Assembly: GCF_029168315.1 (NCBI RefSeq)
Contig: NZ_JARGYD010000002.1
Location: forward strand, 670,612 to 734,611
Direction of reading: 5' to 3'
Source: Psychromarinibacter halotolerans
GTDB taxonomy: Bacteria; Pseudomonadota; Alphaproteobacteria; Rhodobacterales; Rhodobacteraceae
Length of the DNA stretch: 64,000 bases
In this document: positions 8,435 through 17,408 of the stretch, piece after piece
Layout: every line of letters begins with the position of its first letter
Position numbering within the stretch: position 1 is the stretch's first letter
The notes under the pieces: generated by a model
Seen by the model: the letters and a program-made list of their open reading frames with translations, nothing else
The model's database searches: none
What the model was told of the DNA's origin: nothing
Translations under genes and position numbers: made by a program

Positions 8435-8926
8435 TTACAGTGCCTCGAGCACCGCTTCACCGGACGAGATCTGGCATTCGCCCGGGTTCGGCTCGGCGCC
8501 GACGTGGGTGATCTTGCCGTTCTCGACGACGCAGACATACCGCTTGGACCGGCCGTACAGCCCGGCGGGGGGGGCGGTGAAATCCTGCCCCAGCGCCTTT
8601 GTCACCTCGCCGCCGGCGTCGGCCAGCATGGAGATCTCGGCATCGTCGGCGCCCAGCTGGGTGCCCCACGCCGACAGGGTGAACGGGTCGTTCACCGACA
8701 GGCAGATCACCTCGTCCACGCCCTTGCCGCGAATGTCGTCGGCGGTGCGCACGAAGCTTGGCATGTGCGCGGTCGAGCACACGCCGGTAAACGCACCGGG
8801 CAGCGCGAAGATCACCACCTTGCGGCCTTCAAGCTTCTCTCCCAGTTCGACTGGGGTCGGTCGCCCGTCTGCGTCCAATGTCAGGACCGTTCCGCCCGGA
8901 AACGTGTCGCCCACTTCGAGTGCCAT
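8435..8926 (-). CDS. peroxiredoxin, Prx5 subfamily
   Basis: The 163-residue thiol peroxidase reduces hydrogen and organic peroxides in the cytoplasm, usually with glutathione or glutaredoxin as donor. The peroxidatic cysteine is C50 in LPGAFTGVCSTAHMPSF, and conserved NDPFTLSAWG follows near residue 83. The C-terminal GECQISSG cysteine might resolve the sulfenic acid, but many Prx5 members use a one-Cys mechanism. I selected the ATG at 8926 because GGGAAGG lies nine bases ahead; an in-frame ATG three codons earlier directly abuts that site. It is divergent from the FAD reductase gene, with 83 bases between. Confidence 0.93.
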   Translation of the reverse strand: MALEVGDTFPGGTVLTLDADGRPTPVELGEKLEGRKVVIFALPGAFTGVCSTAHMPSFVRTADDIRGKGVDEVICLSVNDPFTLSAWGTQLGADDAEISMLADAGGEVTKALGQDFTAPPAGLYGRSKRYVCVVENGKITHVGAEPNPGECQISSGEAVLEAL

Positions 8927-9009
8927 TCTCGGCATCCTTCCCTGATTGCCATTCGTCTGGCCGAAGATATAGGAATGTGCCGGCAAGCGACAGTTCCGGG
9001 AGAAGATGG

Positions 9010-10215
9010 ATGGACGATATCGTTGTGATCGGGGCCGGGCAGGCCGGTGCGTCGCTGGTGGCGAAGCTGCGCAAGCTGGGGTTCGAGGGTAAGATCACCC
9101 TGATCGGCGAGGAACCCGCGCTTCCTTACGAACGCCCGCCGCTGTCGAAGGCCTATCTGATGGGCGATGTGGGGCAGGAACGGTTGTACCTGCGGCCTGC
9201 CAGTTTCTATCAGGAAAACAACATCGAAGTGATCACCGGCCAGCCTGTCGACATGATCGACCGGGGCGGCAAGGAAGTGATCCTTGGCGACCGTCGCATT
9301 CCCTATGACAAGCTGGCCCTGACCACCGGATCGATCCCGCGCAAGCTGCCCGCCGCGATTGGCGGCGACCTACCGGGCGTGTTCACCGTCCGCACCCTTG
9401 CCGACGTCGACGCGATGGAACCGCTGTTCCGCGAAGGCAAACGCGCGCTGGTCGTGGGCGGTGGGTACATCGGGCTCGAGGCGGCCGCCGTTGCCCGCAA
9501 GTCGGGCATGGAGGTCACCGTGGTCGAGATGGCCGACCGCATCCTGCAGCGCGTCGCCTCGCCCGAGACGTCGGACTATTTCCGTGCGCTGCACACCGAG
9601 AAGGGCGTCGACATCCGCGAAGGCACCGGCCTGCAGAAGCTGGTCGGCGGCGATCACGTCACTGGCGCAGTTCTCAGCCATGGCGAGGAACTGCCGGTGG
9701 ACGTGGTGATCGTGGGGATCGGCATCGCACCGGCCATCGCGCTGGCCGAAGCCTGCGAACTGGTGATCGAGAACGGCATCCGCACCGACGCGCAGGGCCG
9801 CACCTCGGACGAGGATATCTGGTCCGCCGGCGATTGCGCGTCGTTCCCCTACAAGGGCGGGCGCATCCGGCTGGAATCGGTGCAGAACGCCATCGACCAG
9901 GCGGAATGCGTGGCCGAAAACATGCTGGGCGCGGGCAAGGAATACGTGCCCTATCCGTGGTTCTGGTCCGACCAGTACGATTGCAAGCTGCAGATCGCGG
10001 GCCTGTCGACCGGGTACGACCGGATCGTCACGCGCGGTTCGGGCTGGGCGACGTCGTTCTGGTACTTCAAGGGCGACCAGTTCCTTGCCGTTGACTCGAT
10101 GAACGACGCGCGCAGCTACATGGTGGGCAAGCGCCTGCTGGAGATGGGCAAGAACCCCGACCCCGAGGCGATCGCCAACCCCGAAACCGAGCTGAAGACT
10201 CTGTTGAAGGCCTGA
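9010..10215 (+). CDS. FAD/NAD(P)-dependent ferredoxin reductase-like protein
   Basis: This 401-residue flavoprotein belongs to the rhodocoxin/putidaredoxin reductase class, which moves electrons from NAD(P)H through FAD to a [2Fe-2S] ferredoxin. FAD binding is by VIGAGQAGASLVAKLRKLG at residues 5-23, NAD(P)H binding by VVGGGYIGLEAAA near 149-161, and the second FAD motif is IWSAGDCA. A C-terminal reductase domain follows from about residue 320. The ATG at 9010 follows GGGAGAAG. Neither a ferredoxin nor a P450 or dioxygenase gene is nearby, so its electron acceptor is unknown. rsmD begins one base after its stop. Confidence 0.88.
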   Translation: MDDIVVIGAGQAGASLVAKLRKLGFEGKITLIGEEPALPYERPPLSKAYLMGDVGQERLYLRPASFYQENNIEVITGQPVDMIDRGGKEVILGDRRIPYDKLALTTGSIPRKLPAAIGGDLPGVFTVRTLADVDAMEPLFREGKRALVVGGGYIGLEAAAVARKSGMEVTVVEMADRILQRVASPETSDYFRALHTEKGVDIREGTGLQKLVGGDHVTGAVLSHGEELPVDVVIVGIGIAPAIALAEACELVIENGIRTDAQGRTSDEDIWSAGDCASFPYKGGRIRLESVQNAIDQAECVAENMLGAGKEYVPYPWFWSDQYDCKLQIAGLSTGYDRIVTRGSGWATSFWYFKGDQFLAVDSMNDARSYMVGKRLLEMGKNPDPEAIANPETELKTLLKA

Positions 10216-10216
10216 C

Positions 10217-10783
10217 ATGCGGATCATCGCGGGGACCATGCGCGGCCTGCGTCTGGCCTCTGTCGGCAAGGGGGACGCGGGCGCGCACTTGCGTCCCACC
10301 ACCGACCGCGTCCGCGAATCCTTGTTCAACGTGCTGTCGGGCGGGCATTTCGGTGACCCGATCGAGGACGCCGTCGTGCTGGACCTGTTCGCCGGAACCG
10401 GCGCGCTTGGGCTGGAAGCCCTGTCGCGCGGCGCGGCGCATGTCACCTTTGTCGACGATGGCGGCAAGGCTCGGTCGCTGATCCGCGAAAACATCGGGCT
10501 GACCCGAAGCTCTGACCGCACCACCCAGATCAAGCGCGACGCGACACGCCTTGGTCCGGTCGCGGGCGACGCGGCGACGCTGGTGTTTCTTGACCCGCCC
10601 TATGGCAAGGATCTTGGCGCACGGGCGCTGGCCGCCGCTGTGGCAGGCGGCTGGATCGCGCCCGGCGCCCTGATAGTCTGGGAGGAAAGCGCGCCACAGG
10701 CGGCGCCGGAGGGTTTCGACCTGCTCGACACCCGGCGGTACGGTGATACACACGTGACGTTTCTGGAACGGTCGAAAGACTGA
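10217..10783 (+). CDS. rsmD: 16S rRNA (guanine(966)-N(2))-methyltransferase
   Basis: RsmD methylates N2 of G966 in 16S rRNA within the assembled small-subunit particle, using S-adenosylmethionine. The 188-residue protein shows the family order: MRIIAGTMRG at the start, RPTTDRVRESLFNVL at about 26-40, the SAM-binding loop DLFAGTGALG at 56-65 and the catalytic DPPY at 126-129. It lies one base after the FAD reductase and 34 bases before a HAD hydrolase on the same strand, so it is probably in one operon. Confidence 0.95.
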   Translation: MRIIAGTMRGLRLASVGKGDAGAHLRPTTDRVRESLFNVLSGGHFGDPIEDAVVLDLFAGTGALGLEALSRGAAHVTFVDDGGKARSLIRENIGLTRSSDRTTQIKRDATRLGPVAGDAATLVFLDPPYGKDLGARALAAAVAGGWIAPGALIVWEESAPQAAPEGFDLLDTRRYGDTHVTFLERSKD

Positions 10784-10817
10784 CGCTTTCATTCAATTCC
10801 CAACCGACAGGCATCTC

Positions 10818-11465
10818 ATGCGCCCTTCCCTGGTAATCTTCGACTGCGACGGTGTTCTGGTGGACAGCGAGCCGATCACCAACCGCCTGCTGCGCGAGGA
10901 TCTCGCCGCCCGGGGGCTCGACCTGACGCTGGAGCGCATCGAAGAGATCTTCGTCGGCGGCACGATGGCGACCGTGTTCGAGAACGCGCGCGCGCTGGGG
11001 GCCGACCTGCCCGATGACTGGGTCGATTGGTTCTATGAACAGATGTACGCCGAACTCGCCAAGGGCACGCCGCTGATCGAGGGCATCGAAGAGGTGTTGG
11101 ACCAACTGGACGCGGCGGGGATTCCTTATGCCGTCGGATCGAACGGGTCGCTTCGCAAGATGTCGATCACGCTGGGCAGCCACCCGGCGCTTCATGCGCG
11201 GCTGAAGGATGCGCTGTACTCGGCCCATGCGCTGGGCGTGGCCAAGCCCGATCCCGAGTTGTACCTGAAACCCGCCCGCGACGCCGGTATCGCGCCCGAA
11301 GCCTGTGCCGTCGTCGACGACAGCGCCACGGGATGCACCGCGGGGGTGCGCGCCGGGATGCGGACGATGGGCTTCGCTGAACACAACGACGGGGCGCGGC
11401 TGAAGGCGGTGGGGGCAGAGCCGTTTCACCGGATGGCCGATCTTCCCGGGCTGCTGGGACTGTGA
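10818..11465 (+). CDS. HAD-IA family hydrolase (phosphoglycolate phosphatase-like)
   Basis: This is a 215-residue HAD hydrolase. Motif I is IFDCDGVLVDSEP with both aspartates (D9, D11), motif II is VGSNGSLRK, motif III is AKPDPELYL and motif IV is VVDDSATGC. It resembles beta-phosphoglucomutase and phosphoglycolate phosphatase, and the substrate is unresolved. The stop overlaps the GTG start of the next small gene (GTGA), which indicates translational coupling. Confidence 0.88.
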   Translation: MRPSLVIFDCDGVLVDSEPITNRLLREDLAARGLDLTLERIEEIFVGGTMATVFENARALGADLPDDWVDWFYEQMYAELAKGTPLIEGIEEVLDQLDAAGIPYAVGSNGSLRKMSITLGSHPALHARLKDALYSAHALGVAKPDPELYLKPARDAGIAPEACAVVDDSATGCTAGVRAGMRTMGFAEHNDGARLKAVGAEPFHRMADLPGLLGL

Positions 11466-11815
11466 CCGGGCAGGCCGAGCATTTCTGCCCGGCCTGTGGC
11501 GCCCCGCAGCGCGCGTTTCTTCGTTATCCTTGGCATGTCTGCAACGACTGCCGTGAGCGTGTCACAGACGGGGCTGGGCGCGCGCTGGGTTTCGGCAATA
11601 CCGCCATGTCGGGCGGCTTTGCGTGGTGGCGGGTCGGAGAAGACGCGCGGACGGAATGCCGGGGTGCGGTCTGTCTTTTGCTGGGTCGCCCGGTGCTGGT
11701 GCACGAGGCACGGTTCGGCGGTGTCGTGGTCGAGCCCGCGCACAGTGAAGAGCATTGGCCCGACGGCTATTGGAACCTGACCCGCGCAGACCCGATGCCG
11801 CCCCGAAAGCGATAG
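11462..11815 (+). CDS. small zinc-ribbon protein of unknown function
   Basis: This 117-residue protein carries four cysteines, CPAC at positions 9-12 and CNDC at 27-30, spaced like a zinc ribbon. A mainly beta C-terminal part follows, rich in Trp and Gly. I do not recognise a characterised family. The GTG start overlaps the TGA of the preceding HAD gene by four bases, so it is likely translated from the same mRNA. It could be a nucleic-acid or protein interaction module, but nothing in the context decides this. Confidence 0.7.
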   Translation: MTGQAEHFCPACGAPQRAFLRYPWHVCNDCRERVTDGAGRALGFGNTAMSGGFAWWRVGEDARTECRGAVCLLLGRPVLVHEARFGGVVVEPAHSEEHWPDGYWNLTRADPMPPRKR

Positions 11816-11826
11816 CTGCGGTGTCG

Positions 11827-12717
11827 TCAGGGCAGGTCCGCAAAGACCTCTTTCAGCCAGTCAAGGAACACCGCCAGCCGCCGGGACACCTGCCTGTCCT
11901 GCGGGTGCAGCACGTTCAGCGGCATTGGCGCTGGGGGCACGTCGGGCAGCACCTCGACAAGGTCGCCCTGCGCCAGTTCCTGCGCAAAGCGATAGCGCGG
12001 TGCCTGAATCAGGCCGAAGCCCATGCGCGCCAGATCGGCGGTGGTGTCGGCGCTGTCCGACGACACCGCGACGGGCAGGGTACGGGTCTGGACCCGGCCG
12101 TTCTGGACGAACTCCAGCGGCATCACCTTGCCGGTGCGCGACGACACGAACCCGACCATCCGGTGCCCGTCCAGCGCGTCGATGCTTTTCGGCATTCCGT
12201 GGGTTTGAATATAGGCGGGGCTGGCGCAAGTGATCTCTGGCAGTTCGCCAAGGCGCCGCATCATCAGGCTGCTGTCCTCGGGCTCGCCCGCGCGCAGGGC
12301 GCAGTCGACGCCTTCGCGCACCAGATCGACCAGCCGCTCGCCTTGACCGAACTGGACCGTGATCCGCGGATGGCGGGTCAGGAAGGCGGGCAGGCGCGGG
12401 ACGATGAACGTGCGTGTCAGCAGGCCCGGCGCGTCGATCCGAAGATGGCCGGACGGACTGTCCGCGCTGAACGCGCTGTGGGCGGCCTCGATCTCGGACA
12501 GGATGGCACGGACACGGGCGTGATATTCCTCGCCGTCCGGTGTGGGGCTGACGTGGCGGGTGGTCCGGGCCAGCAGGCGGACGCCCAGTTCCTGTTCCAG
12601 TGCCTTGATCGCCTGCGTGGCGGTGGACCGCGCCATCCCAAGCTCGGCCGCGGCTTTGACGAAGCTTCCGCCTTCGACGATCCGGGCAAAGAGTTGCATC
12701 CTGTCGATCCGGTCCAT
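11827..12717 (-). CDS. LysR family transcriptional regulator
   Basis: The 296-residue protein has the LysR N-terminal winged helix-turn-helix (residues about 1-60: GGSFVKAAAELGMARSTATQAIKALEQ, broken here only by normal family variation) and a periplasmic-binding-like effector domain (about 90-295). It is transcribed away from the SDR gene with a 105-bp shared promoter region, the classical arrangement for a LysR regulator and its target. The effector is unknown. The CrgA/DntR-type wing RLLARTTRHVSPTPDGEEY supports the subgroup. Confidence 0.9.
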   Translation of the reverse strand: MDRIDRMQLFARIVEGGSFVKAAAELGMARSTATQAIKALEQELGVRLLARTTRHVSPTPDGEEYHARVRAILSEIEAAHSAFSADSPSGHLRIDAPGLLTRTFIVPRLPAFLTRHPRITVQFGQGERLVDLVREGVDCALRAGEPEDSSLMMRRLGELPEITCASPAYIQTHGMPKSIDALDGHRMVGFVSSRTGKVMPLEFVQNGRVQTRTLPVAVSSDSADTTADLARMGFGLIQAPRYRFAQELAQGDLVEVLPDVPPAPMPLNVLHPQDRQVSRRLAVFLDWLKEVFADLP

Positions 12718-12750
12718 CGAAGATTATTAGCTGACCGCGAATTGTCATGT

Positions 12751-12767
12751 CAAATCGCGTGCGATTG
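12751..12767. promoter_or_regulatory. inverted repeat in the LysR/SDR divergent promoter
   Basis: AATCGC-GT-GCGATT (12753-12766) is a perfect 6-bp-arm inverted repeat, flanked by C at 12751 and G at 12767. It lies midway between the LysR and SDR start codons. Its position fits an operator for the LysR protein, although it is not a T-N11-A box. Confidence 0.4.
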
Positions 12768-12822
12768 TTTGCCGGTCGACGCCGTTTACATCGGCTGCAT
12801 CATGCCAAGAAGGATGCAGACA

Positions 12823-13558
12823 ATGACCACTACCCGCACAGCAATCGTGACAGGCGCCTCTCGGGGGATCGGCGCGGAGATCGCCCGTACCCTTGCCGCA
12901 GACGGATGGGCCGTCGCGGTGAACTTTGCCCGGAACGCCACGGCCGCCGAGGCGGTTGTGTCAGACATCAACGCCGCTGGCGGACGCGCCGTTGCGGTGC
13001 AAGCGGACTTGTCACAAGCGGCCGGTGCGACGGCGTTGTTCGATGACGCCGAGGCGGCGCTGGGACCGGCGGGCGCGCTTGTGAACAACGCGGGTGTTAT
13101 GTCTCTGAATCGCATTTTAGAGACAGATGACGCGTCGCTGGACGCGCATATCGCCACCAACCTTGCTGGGCCGTTCCGGCTGATGCGGGAAGCGGCGCGG
13201 CGGATGCCGGACGGAGGCCGGATCGTGAACCTGTCGTCCAGCGTCGTCGGCCTGTACCAGCCCGGCTATGCCGCCTATGCCGCAACCAAGGCGGGGATCG
13301 AGGCTGTGACGAAGATCCTGTCGAAGGAAATTGGGGCCGCGTGGCATCACCGTGAATGCCGTGGCGCCCGGCCCGGTTGCCACCGACCTGTTCATGGACG
13401 GCAAAAGCGAAGAGACCGTGGACCGGATCCGCAGCATGATCCCGCTTGGCCGACTGGGAGAACCGGCAGACATCGCAAGGGTGGTCCGGTTTTTGATCAG
13501 CGAAGACGGTGGGTGGATCAACGGCCAGACGCTGCGCGCCAATGGCGGCGTTGTCTGA
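12823..13558 (+). pseudogene. SDR family oxidoreductase, interrupted by a one-base frameshift
   Basis: The gene encodes a short-chain dehydrogenase with cofactor motif TGASRGIG (residues 10-17), NNAG, catalytic Ser in NLSSS and YAAYAATKAG. At the GGGG run 13333-13336 the frame shifts by one base. Before it the protein reads LSKEIG; after it the frame one base on gives GPRGITVNAVAPGP, exactly the expected continuation, to the stop at 13558. Removing one G would restore a 244-residue protein. As given, translation runs into an aberrant tail ending at 13647. This is either a real slippage mutation or a sequencing error. It is divergent from LysR. Confidence 0.85.
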
Positions 13559-13600
13559 CCGTGCGGGGCATGGCCGGCGCTGAAACGCGGCGGGCCTTGG

Positions 13601-14416
13601 CTATTGCTGGTAGGTCGGGTGGAACAGGCCACCCGGCGACAGCGTGAAGATCTCGACCCCGTCCGCCGTGACGCCCACCGAATGTTCGAACTGCGCCGAC
13701 AGGCTTTTGTCGCGTGTCACCGCCGTCCAGTCATCGCCCAGCACCTTGGTCTCGGGGCGGCCAAGGTTCACCATCGGTTCGATGGTGAAGAACATGCCTT
13801 CCTCCAGCACCGGGCCGGTGCCGGGGCGGCCATAGTGCAGGACGTTCGGCGGCGCGTGGAAAACGCGGCCAAGGCCGTGGCCGCAGAAATCGCGGACCAC
13901 CGACATGCGGTTCGATTCCACGTAGGTCTGGATGGCGTGGCCGATGTCGCCGAAGGTGTTGCCGGGCTTCACCGCTTCGATGCCGATCATCAGCGAGTCG
14001 TGCGTGACCTCGATCAGGCGTTCCGCCTTCCGGGGCAGCTTGCCCGCGACGTACATGCGGCTGGTGTCGCCGTACCAGCCGTCAACGATCACGGTGACGT
14101 CGATGTTCAGGATGTCGCCATCCTTCAGCTTCTTGTCGCTGGGAATCCCGTGGCAGACGACGTGGTTCACGCTGATGCAGCTGGCGTGCTCGTACCCTTT
14201 GTAGCCGATCGTGGCCGAGGTCGACTCGTACACGCCGACCAGACGCGTGATCTCTGCGTCGATCTCGGCGGTGGTGCGTCCGACTTCGATCATCGGGGCG
14301 ATGTCGTCCAGAATCTGCGCCGCGACCTTGCCGGCCGCGTGCATTCCGGCGAAGTCACCGGGTTCGTAAATGCGGATGCCGTCCTTGGTCATCCTGCCGC
14401 GGCTGTTGTCGTCCAC
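13601..14416 (-). CDS. map: methionine aminopeptidase, type I
   Basis: Map removes the initiator methionine from nascent proteins. The 271-residue protein has all metal and catalytic positions: SVNHVVCHGIP (His), NIDVTVIVDGWYGDTSRM (two Asp), GHGLGRVFHAPP (His), FTIEPMVN (Glu) and FEHSVGV (Glu). I propose the GTG at 14416 (protein start VDDNSRGRMTKDG) because AAGGAATGAGG precedes it at good spacing. The ATGs at 14428 and 14392 directly abut purine runs and are poorer. It is convergent with the frameshifted SDR gene. Confidence 0.95.
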   Translation of the reverse strand: MDDNSRGRMTKDGIRIYEPGDFAGMHAAGKVAAQILDDIAPMIEVGRTTAEIDAEITRLVGVYESTSATIGYKGYEHASCISVNHVVCHGIPSDKKLKDGDILNIDVTVIVDGWYGDTSRMYVAGKLPRKAERLIEVTHDSLMIGIEAVKPGNTFGDIGHAIQTYVESNRMSVVRDFCGHGLGRVFHAPPNVLHYGRPGTGPVLEEGMFFTIEPMVNLGRPETKVLGDDWTAVTRDKSLSAQFEHSVGVTADGVEIFTLSPGGLFHPTYQQ

Positions 14417-14552
14417 GCCGTGCCTCATTCCTTGATACTGTCCCGCTACATAATCCAGCCGGGCCCGCAAAACCAGAGGCGGGCCGCGTTTGCGTGTCCG
14501 GCGACCCGTGCTAGGCATGGTCTATTGTTCATCTGCATTCCGGAATCCGTTC

Positions 14553-15179
14553 ATGATCAAAGCCGTTTCAGCCTGTCTTGCCGCCCTGCTTCTGGCCGCG
14601 CCCGCCGTTGCCGATCCCTGCCTTGAAGAGATTGCCGCACTGTTCGACGACGGCGGTGCGATGGACCCGTTCGCCCGCCCGCCGCTGCACCAGTTCACGC
14701 AGGAATACGACACCGACGGCAATCCGACCCGCCTGAACGAGGCGCTGTTCGACGGGCCGCTGAAGACGATCGCCGGGGTCGCGGCAGAGAACCACTTTAC
14801 GATGGCGATCGACCGGGACCTGTGGAACGGCCCGTCGCTGGACGGTCCGTGGACCGGCGTCGATTACCAGTTCCCCGAAGGCCGCGAAGAGCAGATGCGC
14901 GCGGCGTTGGCGCAGAACCGGGCCAACCTGACCGACACCGCCTGCCACGGCACGGAAGACGGCCTGCTGCACTACACCTGGCGGACGCAGACCGACAAGG
15001 ACGCGACCGGCATGTTCTATGGCGGGCTTACCGATGCGTGGGTCGACCCGGACACCGGGTTGATGATGCGGATGGAGATGACCGAGTTCGTGAACTCGTG
15101 GACCGAGGGCACGGACATGGCGCGGCACGAAGTCCGGTTCGAATACGACCCGTCGATTTCGGTCACGGCACCAGAGTAG
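14553..15179 (+). CDS. secreted protein of unknown function
   Basis: The 208-residue protein starts with a Sec signal peptide (MIKAVSACLAALLLAAPAVA, cleavage likely before DPCLEE). The mature part has two cysteines (C23 and one near residue 129) that could form a disulfide, and it is rich in acidic and aromatic residues. I recognise no family. It is probably periplasmic. The ATG at 14553 places the signal peptide at the N-terminus; an upstream in-frame start would add a hydrophilic leader. Its last 17 bases overlap the 3' end of sfsA on the other strand. Confidence 0.75.
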   Translation: MIKAVSACLAALLLAAPAVADPCLEEIAALFDDGGAMDPFARPPLHQFTQEYDTDGNPTRLNEALFDGPLKTIAGVAAENHFTMAIDRDLWNGPSLDGPWTGVDYQFPEGREEQMRAALAQNRANLTDTACHGTEDGLLHYTWRTQTDKDATGMFYGGLTDAWVDPDTGLMMRMEMTEFVNSWTEGTDMARHEVRFEYDPSISVTAPE

Positions 15180-15876
15180 ACACCGGCAGTTCCGGCCCCA
15201 GCGTGACGCCCTTTGGGGTGATGCCGCAGGCATGGGCGAGGATGCCGACACCCGCCGTTTCGGCATCGCGCAGGGCCTGCCCATAGGCCGGGTCGATGTC
15301 GTGGGCGATGCGGACCTCTTGCGCATCGGTCCGTTGGACAAGGAACAGCACGTAGGCGCGGTGCCCCTCGGCCACCATCGCCGCCAGTTCCGCCATGTGC
15401 CGCGCGCCGCGCGTGGTCTTTGCGTCGGGAAACTCTGCGACGCCGGGCTGGCGCAGCAGGGTCACCGACTTCACCTCGACATAGGCGTCGGGCAGCCCGT
15501 TGGCGGACAACAGGAAATCGACGCGGCTTTTCTCGCCGTACTTCACTTCGGGGCGCACCTGATCATAGGCGGCAAGCCCCGGCACCGCGCGGGCGATCAG
15601 CGCGTCCTTCAGCATCCGGTTCGGCACTGCAGTGTCTATTCCGGTGAAATCGCCGGTTTCGTGCTCCACCAGACGCCAGCCGTACTTCAGCTTCTTCTTC
15701 GGGTCGTCGTTCGGCTCTAGCCAGATCCGCATCCCGGGGTCCGCCAGCCCCATCATACTTCCGGGGTTGGGGCAGTGCGCGGTCACCTCTGTTTCGTCCT
15801 CCAGCCGCACGTCGGCGAGGAACCGTTTGTAGCGGCGGATCAGGCGGGCGGGGACGAGAGGGGTGGCGAACTGCAT
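15163..15876 (-). CDS. sfsA: SfsA, sugar fermentation stimulation protein homolog
   Basis: This 237-residue protein matches the SfsA family in length and motifs. These are the N-terminal RLIRRYKRFLADV, HCPNPGSM at about 34-41, KYGEKSRVDFLL, the nuclease-like acidic AYVEVKSVTLL and PDAKTTRGARHM. The family has an N-terminal OB-like and a C-terminal nuclease-like fold; E. coli SfsA affects maltose metabolism and binds DNA, but the molecular role is unclear. It is divergent from the cinA-like operon with 57 bp between. Confidence 0.93.
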   Translation of the reverse strand: MQFATPLVPARLIRRYKRFLADVRLEDETEVTAHCPNPGSMMGLADPGMRIWLEPNDDPKKKLKYGWRLVEHETGDFTGIDTAVPNRMLKDALIARAVPGLAAYDQVRPEVKYGEKSRVDFLLSANGLPDAYVEVKSVTLLRQPGVAEFPDAKTTRGARHMAELAAMVAEGHRAYVLFLVQRTDAQEVRIAHDIDPAYGQALRDAETAGVGILAHACGITPKGVTLGPELPVSTLVP

Positions 15877-15933
15877 GGGAACCGACTTACACGGTAAAAC
15901 GAATTCCGCCACACGAATCCGAGAGAACCCGCC

Positions 15934-16665
15934 ATGCCCAATCCCACCGCCGCCATGCTTGTCATCGGGGACGAGATCCTGTCGGGCCGCACCCGCGACG
16001 CGAACTCGAACCACCTTGCGATCCAGCTGACCGAAGCCGGGATCGACCTGCGCGAGGTCCGGTTCGTGTCGGACGATCACGCGGCCATCGTCGCCGCGGT
16101 ACAGGCGCTGTCCAAGGCCTATGACACGGTGTTCACTTCGGGCGGAATCGGGCCGACGCATGACGACATCACCGCCGACGCGATCGCGGATGCTTTCGGG
16201 GCATCCATCGACGTGCGGGACGACGCGCGGGCGATCCTGCAGGCGCATTACGACCGCAGCGGGACCGAGATGAACGAGGCCCGCCTGCGGATGGCGCGGA
16301 TTCCCGACGGCGCGACACTGATCGATAACCCCGTGTCCGCCGCGCCGGGGTTCACGCTGGGCAACGTGCATGTGATGGCGGGTGTGCCGACGATCTTTAA
16401 CGCGATGGTAGAGACCATTCTGCCGACCCTGACCGGCGGCGCACCAGTGGTGTCGCGCAGTGTGCGGGTGGACCGGGGCGAAGGCGACGTCGCTGCCGAA
16501 CTGTCCGCGCTGGCCAAGGCCAACCCCGAGTTGTCGTTCGGATCCTATCCGTTCAGCCGCGATGGCAAGTACGGCACCAATCTTGTCGTGCGCGGGCAGG
16601 ATGCCGACGCCGTCGAGGCGGCGGCGGCCCAATTGGTGGCGGCGTTCGGCGGCACCGCGCTGTGA
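15934..16665 (+). CDS. CinA-like molybdopterin-binding domain protein
   Basis: This 243-residue protein is a stand-alone MoCF/MoaB-type domain as in the N-terminal half of CinA. The signatures are MLVIGDEILSGRTRDANSN (8-26) and TSGGIGPTHDDITADA near 70-85. It lacks the C-terminal nicotinamide-nucleotide amidase domain of full CinA. Homologs are annotated as competence/damage-inducible protein A; the activity of the short form is not established. It is the first gene of a tight unit: the next GTG overlaps its TGA. Confidence 0.88.
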   Translation: MPNPTAAMLVIGDEILSGRTRDANSNHLAIQLTEAGIDLREVRFVSDDHAAIVAAVQALSKAYDTVFTSGGIGPTHDDITADAIADAFGASIDVRDDARAILQAHYDRSGTEMNEARLRMARIPDGATLIDNPVSAAPGFTLGNVHVMAGVPTIFNAMVETILPTLTGGAPVVSRSVRVDRGEGDVAAELSALAKANPELSFGSYPFSRDGKYGTNLVVRGQDADAVEAAAAQLVAAFGGTAL

Positions 16666-17381
16666 CGCTTCCGTCCGGCGCCGATCTGTACCCCGTCGTC
16701 GAGGCGACGTGGTCCCCGGTGCGGGCGTTCCGCGTCGGGCCGTGGATGATCCGCGACGGGCAGGGCGGCGGCAGCCGGGTGTCCGCCGCGACGGCCGTCG
16801 ATGCGGTCTCGCTTGCGGATCTCGCGGTGGCCGAGGCGGCGATGGAAGACCTTGGCCAGCAGTCCCTGTTCATGATCCGCGACTGCGATGATGCGCTGGA
16901 CGAGATGCTGGAGGCGCAGGGCTATGCGGTGAAGGACCCGGTGGCGCTGTACGCGGTCGACGTGGCTCGGCTGACAGACGAACCGCTGCCCCCGGTGTCG
17001 GCCATGCCGGCGTGGCCGCCGCTGGCGATCATGGCCGAAATCTGGAAATCCGGCGGGATCGGACCGGAGCGGCTGGCGGTTATGGAACGTGTGAATTGCC
17101 CAAAAACCGGGCTTTTGGGCCGAATCCAGGATCAACCGGCGGCCTCTGCCTTTGTTGCCTGTGACGGGAAAGTCGCGATGATCCACGCGCTAGAGGTGGT
17201 TCCGGCGCTTCGGCGACTGGGCGTCGCGCGCAACATGATGAGGGCTGCCGCGATCTGGGCACAAAATCATGGTGCGACCACACTTGCACTAGCGGTAACC
17301 CGCTCAAATGTCTCGGCAAATGCTCTGTATTCTTCACTCGGCATGACGGTTGTCGGATACTACCACTACCGAATAAAATAA
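16662..17381 (+). CDS. GNAT family N-acetyltransferase
   Basis: The 239-residue protein has a C-terminal GNAT fold. The acetyl-CoA-binding beta4-alpha3 region reads LEVVPALRRLGVARNMMRAA, followed by ALAVTRSNVSANALYSSLGM, the usual alpha4 segment. The N-terminal ~120 residues form a second, degenerate GNAT-like half. The substrate is not predictable. The GTG start overlaps the stop of the CinA-like gene, so translational coupling is likely. Confidence 0.85.
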   Translation: MTLPSGADLYPVVEATWSPVRAFRVGPWMIRDGQGGGSRVSAATAVDAVSLADLAVAEAAMEDLGQQSLFMIRDCDDALDEMLEAQGYAVKDPVALYAVDVARLTDEPLPPVSAMPAWPPLAIMAEIWKSGGIGPERLAVMERVNCPKTGLLGRIQDQPAASAFVACDGKVAMIHALEVVPALRRLGVARNMMRAAAIWAQNHGATTLALAVTRSNVSANALYSSLGMTVVGYYHYRIK

Positions 17382-17408
17382 GCCCGGGACACGGGTTACG
17401 GAGCAGAA

